Positions 27,511 through 35,874 of a DNA stretch of 64,000 nt are shown here, piece after piece. The stretch spans positions 1 to 64,000 of the forward strand of contig JACKEY010000005.1 in the NCBI GenBank assembly GCA_020632755.1, written 5' to 3'. Each line of letters opens with the position of its first letter. Position 1 is the stretch's first letter. This stretch comes from Alphaproteobacteria bacterium (GTDB taxonomy: Bacteria; Myxococcota_A; UBA796; UBA2385). The notes below the pieces were generated by a model that searched no databases, had not been told where the DNA came from, and worked only from the letters and a program-made list of their open reading frames with translations. Position numbers and translations under genes: made by a program.

Positions 27511-27738
27511 ATGATCGCCACCCTCTTCCTGTCCTTGCTGCTCCCCCTCGGCTGCGACCTGTACAACGCCGACGACTCCGGCGCCGACGGTGCCTGTCCG
27601 ACCGACCGCGCGCTGGTCGAGAGCGACCTGACCTGCGGCTGCGGGCGCACCCTCATCGAGAGCCTGCCCGCCGAGGACTGCGTCTGCGACGTACGCCAGG
27701 GGCTGGTCTGCGGCGAGGACTCGGGCATCCCGCGCTGA
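27511..27738 (+). CDS. small lipoprotein of unknown function
   Basis: This 75-residue protein has a short lipoprotein signal (MIATLFLSLLLPLGC), then an acidic linker (DLYNADDSGADGAC) and a small domain with six more cysteines (TCGCG, CVCDVRQGLVCGED). A clear GGAGG lies 4 bases before the ATG at 27511, which is why this start is preferred over the ATG at 27490. The family is unknown. It stands alone between the CHAT operon and the M16 pair. Confidence 0.7.
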   Translation: MIATLFLSLLLPLGCDLYNADDSGADGACPTDRALVESDLTCGCGRTLIESLPAEDCVCDVRQGLVCGEDSGIPR

Positions 27739-27786
27739 GATCGGGGCGGGCCCGACGGCCACGCCCCCCTGCGCGCAGCGGCGGCC

Positions 27787-29226
27787 CTACTTCGCGGGCG
27801 CGCCCCACACGTCGAGCACCTGCCAGGTCCCGGGCACGGCTTCTTCGACCGGGCCACGGATGACCGACAGGTCGCCGACGACGATCACGGCGGCGTGGTC
27901 GAGCACGGCGAGCTGGTAGGACGCCAGGGCCGCGGCGGGATCGACCTGGGCTTCCGCGGCCAGCCGTGCGGCGAAGGCGCCGGGCTCCTGGCCCTGGGTC
28001 GCCAGCCCGGCGTACATGTCGGCCAGGCCGTCGCGGCTGCCGCTGCCGTCGATCAGATCGGTGCGACGGCTGCCCCGGGCCTTGGTCAGCTCGTCTTCGG
28101 TCACGCCGTCCTGGATCCGGCGCAGCTCGGCCAGCAGGTCGCGCAGGGCCGGCGCGGTCACGTCGCGCTGCACCTGGGTGCTGGCGATGACCTCGCCGAA
28201 GCCGTCCTGGGGGTAGAAGCCGGCCCAGGCGCCGTAGGTGTAGCCTTCTTCTTCGCGCAGCTTGCGGTTGAGCCGGCTGGTGAAGGTGCCGCCCAGCACG
28301 GTGGTGGCCAGGCGGGCGCCGGACAGGGTGGCTTCGTCCGCCGTCAGGTCGGGGGCCGGCAGGCGCACCTGCAGCACGGTCTGGCTGCTGCCCGGCGCGT
28401 CGACGAACACCATGCGAGTGCCGGCGACCGTGCCGGTGGGGGCGGGCAGGCCGATGTCGGTGGCACCGCCGCTCCACTTGCCGAACCGGGCGTCGAGGGC
28501 CGGCAGCAGGGTCTCGGCGTCGACCGCGCCGACCACGATGAAGGTCGGCGTGGTGGCGTCGCGGCGCAGGGCCCACGACGCCTTGAGCTTCTTGGCGGTC
28601 AGCTTCTCGATGCTGTCCGGGGTGCCGCTGCGGGGCCCGGCCAGGGGGTGGCCCTCGCCGTAGTACACGCGGTCGGCGACCTGCCCGGCGACGCTGCGCG
28701 GACTGTCCAGGGCCACGGTCAGCTCGCCCAGCCGCACGTCGCGCACGCGGTCGACCTCGTCCTTGTCGAAGCGCGGCTTCATCACCGCGTCGGCGAGCAG
28801 GTCCAGGGCGGGGATCAGCTGGTCGCTGTGGGCGTCGATCCACAGGGTGGTGCTGGTGTCCTGGGTCGTCGCGCCCAGATCGATGGCCAGCGCCTCGGCG
28901 GCGGCGGCGTAGGCCGGGGCGTCGCGGGTGCCGGCGCCGTGGGTCAGCATCTCGTCGGCGAAGCTGGTCAGGCCGGGGGTGGACCCGTCGGCGGCTTCGC
29001 CGCCGGGGACGATGATCCGCAGGCTGAACAGGGGCAGGCTGTCGTTCTCGACCAGCCACACCTGGGCGCCGCTGGACAGGGTCAGGATCGTCGGGGCCGG
29101 CGGGGCGAAGTCGCGCGGCGCGCCGGGAGTCGGCGGCGTGGCGGCCAGCTGGGGGCCAGCGGGCACGACGGGCTCGACGGGGGTCTTGGGGCCGCAGGCG
29201 AGCAGCAGGGCGATGAGTGCGGTCAC
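27787..29226 (-). CDS. M16-family peptidase-like lipoprotein, inactive-type subunit
   Basis: The 479-residue protein starts at a GTG overlapping the upstream stop (GTGA) and has a very short lipoprotein signal (10 residues before C: VTALIALLLAC). Two M16 halves are visible: SLRIIVPGGEAADGSTPGLTSFADEMLTHGAG at the start of the first and QTVLQVRLPAPDLTADEATL then RLNRKLREEEGYTYGAWAGF in the second. The zinc motif HxxEH is absent; the aligned stretch reads SFADEML. This is the pattern of the non-catalytic partner in bacterial M16 pairs and in mitochondrial processing peptidase. It probably forms a heterodimer with the product of 29223-30596. Confidence 0.88.
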   Translation of the reverse strand: MTALIALLLACGPKTPVEPVVPAGPQLAATPPTPGAPRDFAPPAPTILTLSSGAQVWLVENDSLPLFSLRIIVPGGEAADGSTPGLTSFADEMLTHGAGTRDAPAYAAAAEALAIDLGATTQDTSTTLWIDAHSDQLIPALDLLADAVMKPRFDKDEVDRVRDVRLGELTVALDSPRSVAGQVADRVYYGEGHPLAGPRSGTPDSIEKLTAKKLKASWALRRDATTPTFIVVGAVDAETLLPALDARFGKWSGGATDIGLPAPTGTVAGTRMVFVDAPGSSQTVLQVRLPAPDLTADEATLSGARLATTVLGGTFTSRLNRKLREEEGYTYGAWAGFYPQDGFGEVIASTQVQRDVTAPALRDLLAELRRIQDGVTEDELTKARGSRRTDLIDGSGSRDGLADMYAGLATQGQEPGAFAARLAAEAQVDPAAALASYQLAVLDHAAVIVVGDLSVIRGPVEEAVPGTWQVLDVWGAPAK

Positions 29227-30596
29227 TGGGCACCTCCTTCGGCGCCGGTGTCGTCGCCGGCGTCGTCCTCTCCGCCCTCGCTGTCCGGGGCCGGGTAGAT
29301 GCGGGTGGTCTGGCGGCGGGCGGTGGACAACATCGCGGCGGCGGCCTTGATGTCGTCGGGGGTCAGGTCGCGGTAGCGCTGCAGGTCCTGGGCGACGTAG
29401 TCGGCCTCGCCGGTCAGGTGCAGGTAGCGGTTGAGGTTCTCGGCCCGCGAGTTCAGGTCCTCGAGCTCGCGCAGGAAGTGCAGCTCGAGCTGGTTGCGGG
29501 TGCGGGTCAGCTCTTCTTCGGTCGGGCCGTCCTGGGCCAGCCGGTCGAGCTCGGCCTGGACCGCGGCTTCGATGGCTTCGAGGTCGTCGTCGGGGGACGT
29601 CGCCAGGGCGAAGACCTGGAACAGCGAGCCCAGCTCCTGGCTCATCTGGTAGGCCTGGACCTCGGTCACCAGGCCCTGCTCGTGCAGCAGCGCCGAGTAC
29701 AGCCGGCTGCTGCGGCCCTCGCCCAGGATGCTGGCCACGACGTCCATGGCGGCGTCGCCCGAGGTCAGGACCTTGGGGCTGTGCCAGGTCAGCATGGTGG
29801 CCGGCAGCTGCACCTCGTCGGTGAGCTCGAGCATCGGGGTCACGGGCAGATCGACGGGATCGGGCACGACGCTGCCGACGACCATGTCGGGCGGCCGGGG
29901 CACGGTGCCCAGGGTCTGCTCGATGAGCGCCTTGACCGCGACCGGGTCGAAGTCGCCGGCCACGACCAGGCTCGCGTTGGTCGGCACGTAGTACTTCTGG
30001 AAGAAGGCCACGACGTCTTCGACCGTGGCGGCCTGCAGATCCTCGTGGCTGCCGATGACCGGGTGCGCGTAGGGGTGGTCCGCCGGGTACATCGCGCCGT
30101 TGAGCGCCTCCCAGGCTTCGCCGTAGGGCGCGTCCTCGACCGACTGGCGACGCTCGTTGCGCACGACGTCGCGCTGCAGGTCGAGCTTCTCCTGGGTCAT
30201 CGCGCCGTCGAGGCCCTCCATGCGGTCGGCCTCCATCCACAGCAGCAGCTCCAGGATGTGGCTGGGGCCGACGTCGTAGTAGTTGGTCGCGTCTTCGCTG
30301 GTCCAGGCGTTGTTCCACCCGCCCGACTGCTCCATCAGGTCGTCGAAGCCGGACCCCGGCAGCCGGGTCGTGCCCATGAACATCAGGTGCTCGAACAGGT
30401 GCGCGAAGCCGGTGCGGCCCGCGACCTCGTTCTGGCTGCCCACGTCGTACCAGGTGTCGACGACGACCTGGGGCAGGCTGTCGTCGTGGTGGAGGATGAC
30501 GGTGAGCCCGTTGTCGAGCTGGTAGCGCTCGTGCGGGAGGGAGAGGTCGGCGGCCTGTGCGGGGGAGGCGAGGGCGGCCGAGAGCAGCAGGAACAT
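29223..30596 (-). CDS. M16-family zinc metallopeptidase, active subunit
   Basis: The 457-residue protein has a 15-residue uncharged signal (MFLLLSAALASPAQA). The inverted zinc motif H66-L-F-E69-H70 is intact, with the third ligand likely E148 in VRNERRQ, and GWNNAWTSEDATNYYD follows as usual for M16. The second half contains the arginine/tyrosine segment (SRLYSALLHEQGLVTEVQAY). It should degrade peptides in the periplasm or at the outer membrane. It is coupled to the lipoprotein M16 partner, which may anchor the complex. Confidence 0.92.
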   Translation of the reverse strand: MFLLLSAALASPAQAADLSLPHERYQLDNGLTVILHHDDSLPQVVVDTWYDVGSQNEVAGRTGFAHLFEHLMFMGTTRLPGSGFDDLMEQSGGWNNAWTSEDATNYYDVGPSHILELLLWMEADRMEGLDGAMTQEKLDLQRDVVRNERRQSVEDAPYGEAWEALNGAMYPADHPYAHPVIGSHEDLQAATVEDVVAFFQKYYVPTNASLVVAGDFDPVAVKALIEQTLGTVPRPPDMVVGSVVPDPVDLPVTPMLELTDEVQLPATMLTWHSPKVLTSGDAAMDVVASILGEGRSSRLYSALLHEQGLVTEVQAYQMSQELGSLFQVFALATSPDDDLEAIEAAVQAELDRLAQDGPTEEELTRTRNQLELHFLRELEDLNSRAENLNRYLHLTGEADYVAQDLQRYRDLTPDDIKAAAAMLSTARRQTTRIYPAPDSEGGEDDAGDDTGAEGGAQ

Positions 30597-30620
30597 GGCG
30601 GCTCCGGGAAGGGTGGAGGC

Positions 30621-30628
30621 GGCTAACC
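30621..30628 (-). promoter_or_regulatory. possible -10 element of the M16 operon
   Basis: Minus strand reads GGTTAGCC about 25 bases before the ATG at 30596, in a 63-base divergent gap. Confidence 0.3.
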
Positions 30629-30659
30629 GCGGGCGAGGCGAGGTGGTACGGAGGAGGCG

Positions 30660-31664
30660 ATGCCCGGTCCTCCCCACGTGCTGCAGCTCGACACCGCCAC
30701 CGAGTGGCGCGGCGGGCAGGTGCAGACCCTGGCCCTGCTGCACGGCATGGTCCGGGCCGGCTGGCGGGTGACGCTGGCCTGCCCGCGGGCCGGGGCGCTG
30801 TGGGCGCGGGCCGAGGGGCTCTGTCCGCGGATCCACGTGCCCGCCGGCCGCTCGCCGCGCACCATCGCAGCGGTGCACGCCACCGACGCGGACCTGGTGG
30901 CGGCCCAGACCAGCCACGCCCACACCCTGGCGGCCCTGTGCCGCGCCCTGGAGCACCGGCCCCTGGTGGTGCACCGCCGGGTCGACTTCGTGCCCGGCGG
31001 CGGCTGGAAGTACGCCCGCCCGGACGCCTACGTCGCCGTGAGCGACGCGGTCGCCGCCATCCTGCGCGGCGTCGGCGCCCGGCGCGTCTTCGTCGTGCCC
31101 GACGGGGTCGATGCCCTGCCACCTGCGCCGCCGGCTCCCGACGGCCCGGCCGTGCTGGCGGTCGGGGCCCGGGTCGCCCACAAGGGCCACGCCGTGCTGG
31201 CCGCGGCCGCGGGCCTGCTGCGGGCTGGCGGGGTCGATGTCGACATCGGCGTGGCCGGCGACGGACCCCTGGTCTTCGACGGGCTGCGCTGGCTCGGCCG
31301 GCGCGAGGACGTGCCCGCCCTGCTGGCCGCGGCGCGGGTCTTCGTGCACCCGAGCGTCGAAGAGGGCATGGGCCAGGCCGTGATCGAGGCGATGCTCGCC
31401 GGCCTGCCCGTCGTCTGCAGCGACGCCGGCGGCCTGCCGGAAGTGGTCGGCGCTACCGCCATCGTCGTGCCTCGCGGCGACCCCGCGGCCCTGGCCGACG
31501 GCATCCGGCGGGCGCTGGCCGGCGACCACCCGGCCGTCGAAGCGGCCCGCATCCGGGCCCGGGAGCGCTTCTCGGTCGACGCCATGGTCCAGGGCACCCT
31601 GGACGCCTACCGCGCGGTGCTGGAAGGCGATCCGGCGGTCGCTCGCCCGGCCGGCGACGGGTAG
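30660..31664 (+). CDS. glycosyltransferase family 4 (GT-B)
   Basis: The 334-residue protein has the GT4 layout: an N-terminal Rossmann half (LQLDTATEWRGGQVQTLALLHGM), a VPDGVDA linker, and a C-terminal half with ARVAHKGHAVLAAAAGLL, VHPSVEEGMGQAVIEAMLAGLPVV and SDAGGLPEVVG (the E-x7-E donor-binding motif). It transfers a sugar from a nucleotide donor to lipopolysaccharide, glycan or protein. It is 11 bases upstream of the GT9 gene, so the pair probably builds a surface polysaccharide or LPS core. Confidence 0.9.
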   Translation: MPGPPHVLQLDTATEWRGGQVQTLALLHGMVRAGWRVTLACPRAGALWARAEGLCPRIHVPAGRSPRTIAAVHATDADLVAAQTSHAHTLAALCRALEHRPLVVHRRVDFVPGGGWKYARPDAYVAVSDAVAAILRGVGARRVFVVPDGVDALPPAPPAPDGPAVLAVGARVAHKGHAVLAAAAGLLRAGGVDVDIGVAGDGPLVFDGLRWLGRREDVPALLAAARVFVHPSVEEGMGQAVIEAMLAGLPVVCSDAGGLPEVVGATAIVVPRGDPAALADGIRRALAGDHPAVEAARIRARERFSVDAMVQGTLDAYRAVLEGDPAVARPAGDG

Positions 31665-31675
31665 GCTCTGCGACC

Positions 31676-32800
31676 GTGCTCCGCTACCACACCGACTGCC
31701 GCCACTTCACCGGCTACAAGCCCTGCCGCTTCGGGCGCCCCTGCCAGGACTGCCCCCACCACGATCCCGTGGGGGCCGAGGTCCTGCTGGTGAACCTGGA
31801 CGCGCTGGGCGACGTGCTGCGCACCACCGCGCTGGTGCCGGCGATCCGCCGGGCCTGGCCGGGCTGTCGGCTGACGTGGATCACGCGGCCGCGCGCGGCG
31901 GCCCTGCTGGCCGACCACCCGGGCGTCGACCGCGTCCTGCCGCTGGCCCCCGAGTCCCTGTGGGAGGTCGAGGCTCGCCGCTTCGACGTGTTGCTGCAGG
32001 CCGACAAGAGCGCGGTGGCCGGGGCGCTCGCCGCGCGGGTCCGGGCCACCGACCGCCGAGGCTTCGGCATCGACGGGCACGGCGTCATCGTGCCGCTCAC
32101 CGACGACGCGCGCGAGCTCTACGACCTGGGCCTGGACGACCACCTCAAGTTCCGCGTCAACCGCAAGGCCGAGACGCAGCTGCTCTGCGAGGCGCTTGGC
32201 CTGTCCTGGCAGCGGGACCCCTACACCCTGGTGCTGCCCGACGGGCCGGCCGGCCCGCCCGTGCCCGTCGGCTTCAACACCGGCTGCTCGCCCGACTACC
32301 CCTACAAGAAGCTCGATCTGGACACCCAGGCCGCGGCCATCGCCCGGCTCGCCGCCGACCTGGGCCGGCCGGTGTTGCTGCTGGGCGGGCCCGAAGACGC
32401 CGACCGCAACGCCGCGCTCGCCCGGCGGCTGGGCGACGCCGTCGAGCCCACCCCCGTCGACGGGGGCCTGCGGGCCGGCGCGGCCCAGGTCGCCCGCTGC
32501 GATGTGGTCGTCAGCGGGGACAGCCTGGGCATGCACATGGCCATCGCCCTGCAGAAGCACGTCGTCGCCTGGTTCGGGGTGACCTGCCCCCAGGAGATCG
32601 ACCTCTACGACCGCGGTGTGCGGCTGCTGGCCGACGTCGGCTGCGCCCCCTGCTGGCGGAGCCGCTGCGACCGGGAGCCCAAGTGCTTCACCCGCGTCGC
32701 CCCCGACTGGATCGTCACCGCCGTGCACGACTGCCTGGCGGCGCGGCGGGAGGGGCGGCCGCTCGACGAGACCCGGGGCGGGGGCTGGGGGCCGGGGTGA
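31676..32800 (+). CDS. glycosyltransferase family 9 (heptosyltransferase-like) with terminal Cys clusters
   Basis: The 374-residue protein starts at GTG. The core matches GT9 heptosyltransferases: VLLVNLDALGDVLRTTALVPAIRRAWP, a central VGFNTGCSPDYPYKKL, PVLLLGGPEDADRN, and SGDSLGMHMAIALQKHVVAWFG. Unusually, the N-terminus carries four cysteines (C8, C17, C23, C26, plus nearby His) and the C-terminus another set (GCAPCWRSRCDREPKC). Together they could form a zinc or Fe-S site joining both ends. The substrate is unknown. Forms an operon with the GT4 gene. Confidence 0.85.
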   Translation: MLRYHTDCRHFTGYKPCRFGRPCQDCPHHDPVGAEVLLVNLDALGDVLRTTALVPAIRRAWPGCRLTWITRPRAAALLADHPGVDRVLPLAPESLWEVEARRFDVLLQADKSAVAGALAARVRATDRRGFGIDGHGVIVPLTDDARELYDLGLDDHLKFRVNRKAETQLLCEALGLSWQRDPYTLVLPDGPAGPPVPVGFNTGCSPDYPYKKLDLDTQAAAIARLAADLGRPVLLLGGPEDADRNAALARRLGDAVEPTPVDGGLRAGAAQVARCDVVVSGDSLGMHMAIALQKHVVAWFGVTCPQEIDLYDRGVRLLADVGCAPCWRSRCDREPKCFTRVAPDWIVTAVHDCLAARREGRPLDETRGGGWGPG

Positions 32801-32812
32801 GCGGGGGCCCGG

Positions 32813-33985
32813 TCAGCGTGCACCCGGGGGGCAGCCCTGGATCGCGGGCACCTGATCGGCCTTCTGCGAGAAGCGGTCGAGCCATCCCGGAGGCACCAGG
32901 AGGAGGATGTCGTCGGGGACCCGGGCCGGATCCCCCTGGAACTCGATCAGCTCCGCGTCGTCCCAGCAGGCCGACAAGGCGGGGGCCACGTGGGAGTCGA
33001 ACCATGCAGCCGTCTCTCCCTCGCAGTCCCGGCGACGCGGTCCGTTGAACACGCGACACGACTGGTAGATCGCACTTCCGAGGAGTGCCACCTCCTGGGT
33101 CGCCTCGAGCGCCTCGCCCTGCGCGCTGATCACCTCCTCGGCGAGCGCGCGCAGCCTGCGCTCCGTGGCCAGCTCGCTGGCGGTCTTCGCCGCCTCCTCC
33201 CGGGTGGCCTTCAGCTCCGACTGCAGGGCGTCTACTTCGCCGACCAGCGCCTGGACCTGGGTCAGCAGGGACTGCCGCTCGGTCGATCTGCGCTGCAGCG
33301 CGTCCTGCAGGCCGTCGATCCGGACCTTCAGATCTTCGACCTGCCCCGCGTATCGACTGGCGTCCGCCTGCTGCGTGGCGCCGAACTCCTCGCTCTTGGC
33401 CAGCAGCGTCCTGGCATCATCGACCCGCTGCCTGGCACGGTCGAGGCTGGCCTGCGTCGCGCTCAGCTCCTGTCCCTGACGAACGCTGTGCAGCAGCAGC
33501 CCGAGGCACGCCAAGACCAGGACGGCGATGATCCCTGTGTGCCGCCGACCGGGAGGGGATGGCCGCTCGGCGGGCCCGTGCCGCGCCGCCGTCGGCGGCA
33601 CGATCTCGTCGTGATGGTTCAGCGGCCCGGGCGCGGCGATCTCGTCCGTCGGGGTGGTGCCCGCCGGGGCGGTGCTGAGCACGACCCAGCGGTCACCATC
33701 GTCGTCTTGCATGGTCGCGACGTGCAGCTCGTCCGGGCCTGGCCACTGGCGGTCGAGCAGCACCACGTATCGAGTCAGCCAGGATCGGCTGGACGAATGG
33801 GAGCGGCTGAGGATCACAGCCCCCTGCTCGGCGTCCTGGAAGGTGGCCACCAGCATGCCGACGGTGGGCAGCGGCAAGATGGTGATGGGGTCGCGCGCTC
33901 CGGGAGGCGGGCGCCAGTCGCCCGTGTCGGACAGGAAGACGAGCGGCGGAGAGCGCGCCGGGGGCGGCGGCTGCGGGATCGTCAC
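32813..33985 (-). CDS. membrane-anchored coiled-coil protein of unknown function
   Basis: The 390-residue protein begins at a GTG overlapping the upstream stop (GTGA). Residues 1-150 are a Pro-rich cytoplasmic region with some beta character. One transmembrane helix lies at about 152-168 (IIAVLVLACLGLLLHSV). A long coiled coil follows (about 172-285: QASLDRARQRVDDARTLLAK onwards). The C-terminal ~100 residues have four cysteines and probably face the periplasm. I do not recognise the family. With its partner at 33982 it forms a unit of two orphan genes. Confidence 0.65.
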   Translation of the reverse strand: MTIPQPPPPARSPPLVFLSDTGDWRPPPGARDPITILPLPTVGMLVATFQDAEQGAVILSRSHSSSRSWLTRYVVLLDRQWPGPDELHVATMQDDDGDRWVVLSTAPAGTTPTDEIAAPGPLNHHDEIVPPTAARHGPAERPSPPGRRHTGIIAVLVLACLGLLLHSVRQGQELSATQASLDRARQRVDDARTLLAKSEEFGATQQADASRYAGQVEDLKVRIDGLQDALQRRSTERQSLLTQVQALVGEVDALQSELKATREEAAKTASELATERRLRALAEEVISAQGEALEATQEVALLGSAIYQSCRVFNGPRRRDCEGETAAWFDSHVAPALSACWDDAELIEFQGDPARVPDDILLLVPPGWLDRFSQKADQVPAIQGCPPGAR

Positions 33986-35733
33986 CCCATCCCCAGTCCG
34001 TCGACGATCTGTCCGTCGTAGAGCTGTCGCAGCTTCTCGGCGTTGTTGAAGATGCGCCGCAGCCGCTCATCGGAGTGCTTGTGCTCCTGGAGCTTCTTGT
34101 AGAAGTCCTGGGCGGGGCGGTCGACGGTCTTCTCGGGCGGCTCTTCGCTCGGGATGTCCGTCTTGTCCGCCCCGTCCAGCGTGGCCGGTGGCGTCTCGGA
34201 CTTGCCCTTGACCTTGGGATCGGCGAGCTCGTCTCTGACGTCGACGTCTTCCCACTCGTCCGCGGCGTCCTCGGATCCGCCGTAGTTCACGTCGGCGGTG
34301 GACGGCTTGGACGGCACGTCGCCGACCTGGAGGATCGGTCCGACCTCCAGGGGGACCAGGTCCGACGCGGGGACCAGGTCCGATGCGACCTTGGAGAGGG
34401 CGGAGCCCACCGGATGCACGAGCTCGCCGACCGTCTGCGTCCACGGCTTGAACGACGAGCCGATGAGCTCGGTCGTGGGCACGAACTCCGGCGATGCCGT
34501 GCCCAGCGTGATCGGGCGCATGTAGACGGCCGAGCTCGACAGCATCACGGGCGAGATGGACAGGAAGGCGTACAGCACACGTTCGTCTTCTTCGACGGTC
34601 CGCGCGTCGGAACCGACGCCTCGATCCCGCCGAGCACGCTCGAAGGCGCCCTGTGCTTCGCGCACGCTGCGGAGCTTCTGCTGGGCGACGTTCGCCCGGG
34701 CGGCGCGGGCCCTGAGCCGGTCGTCCACCGTGGACGGATGGGCTGTGAGGTGAGCGGGTCCCCGGGCGGCCGGGCCCGGTCGCCGCGCCGCGTCCGTCGG
34801 TTGGGAGGTGCGCGGAGCACCGGTCGGTGCCGCACGCTCGAGCGCCGGCTCGGGGCGCCAGGACTCGAATGAGGGGGCATGGTGGGACGGGGACGCGGCG
34901 GTGCTCGTTCGCGCGCTCCTGCTCGGCTGGGGGCTGCGGTCGGCGGCCCGTGCCGCCGGGGGCGTGGCCTTGGGCGCGGCCCCCGCAGCGGGCGATGCAG
35001 CGTGGCGGAGGGGGGACGGCGTCGCCGGCAGCATGCGGACCGGGACCGGCGAGCGATGGACGATGCGTGGGGCGGCCGGGGTCGCCGCGACCCGCGCTTC
35101 TGCGTGCGATGCGGTGGGGGCCGAGGCGGCGCGGCGCGCGGCCTGCTGCGCCGGCGACGGCGTGGAGCGAGCCGGGACACTCGAAGCCTTCGGCGGCTCG
35201 GGTCGGGCCCCGCTCGGTCGAGCCACCTGGGCTGCTTGGTTGCCAGCGGGGTTCGTGCTCTCGCGGGACTCCGGCTTCGCGCGCGAGGCCGCAGGGCTCG
35301 CCGAAGCGCGCGACGCCGCAGGCTGCGACGCCCGGGGCGAGGGGGTCGACGAGGCGCGCGAGGCCGCGGGGCTCGCCGAAGCGCGGGATGCCGCAGTGCT
35401 CGCCGAGGCGCGGGATGCCGCAGTGCTCGCCGAGGCGCGGGATGCCGCAGTGCTCGCCGAGGCGCGGGATGCCGCAGGCTGCGACGCCCGGGCCGAGGGA
35501 GGGTCGGCCTGTCGGGCACGTGCCTCCGCGCGATCCGCGGCGCGATCGGCCCCGCTGCCCGGGTCCCTTCCTCCTGCCGCGTCACCGCCTCGGCCCGCTG
35601 CCCCGTCTCGCCCCGCCGCGGCGGCTCCTTCTGATCCGGCCCGTCCGCCTTCCGCGTGGGCTTCCAGGCTGTGGGTGGTCCCGGTCAGGAGACCGCCGAC
35701 CAGAACGGACTGAATCCAACGGCGAAGGGGCAT
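33982..35733 (-). CDS. secreted low-complexity Ala/Ser/Arg/Pro-rich protein of unknown function
   Basis: The 583-residue protein starts with a signal peptide (MPLRRWIQSVLVGGLLTGTTHSLEAHA). Residues about 30-330 are disordered and made of A, S, R and P, including copies of the nonapeptide SASTAASRA encoded by a 27-bp tandem repeat. The C-terminal ~200 residues look more structured (VLYAFLSISPVMLSSSAVYMRP) and end in an acidic linker and a helical tail (DFYKKLQEHKHSDERLRRIFNNAEKLRQL). The family is unknown. The basic, repetitive N-terminal half might bind DNA or polyanions outside the cell. Coupled to 32813-33985. Confidence 0.65.
   Translation of the reverse strand: MPLRRWIQSVLVGGLLTGTTHSLEAHAEGGRAGSEGAAAAGRDGAAGRGGDAAGGRDPGSGADRAADRAEARARQADPPSARASQPAASRASASTAASRASASTAASRASASTAASRASASPAASRASSTPSPRASQPAASRASASPAASRAKPESRESTNPAGNQAAQVARPSGARPEPPKASSVPARSTPSPAQQAARRAASAPTASHAEARVAATPAAPRIVHRSPVPVRMLPATPSPLRHAASPAAGAAPKATPPAARAADRSPQPSRSARTSTAASPSHHAPSFESWRPEPALERAAPTGAPRTSQPTDAARRPGPAARGPAHLTAHPSTVDDRLRARAARANVAQQKLRSVREAQGAFERARRDRGVGSDARTVEEDERVLYAFLSISPVMLSSSAVYMRPITLGTASPEFVPTTELIGSSFKPWTQTVGELVHPVGSALSKVASDLVPASDLVPLEVGPILQVGDVPSKPSTADVNYGGSEDAADEWEDVDVRDELADPKVKGKSETPPATLDGADKTDIPSEEPPEKTVDRPAQDFYKKLQEHKHSDERLRRIFNNAEKLRQLYDGQIVDGLGMG
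35354..35476 (-). repeat. 27-bp tandem repeat array inside coding sequence
   Basis: Three perfect 27-bp copies occupy 35381-35407, 35408-35434 and 35435-35461, with a diverged copy at 35354-35380 and a truncated one at 35462-35476. The outer copies with their flanks match a similar segment at 35279-35335, so a roughly 55-60-bp duplication was later expanded by three identical units. Confidence 0.9.
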
Positions 35734-35874
35734 GACACCTCCGATCCGAATTTAGTCCCACCCGCATCGAGATCACCCGGCGAAAGCGGGTTCGGGGGTG
35801 GGAATTCACGATCGGTCGATGGCATCCGGGAACGCGTCGATGGCTTGGGCCGCCGGGGTGAGCGCGACCCCGCC

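Noticed and set aside
31662..31675. TAGGCT as a promoter for the GT9 gene
   Set aside because: The TAG is the stop codon of the upstream glycosyltransferase gene, and the 11-base gap fits an operon.
35354..35476. Possible CRISPR array
   Set aside because: The 27-bp units are directly adjacent without spacers and keep the reading frame of the secreted protein.
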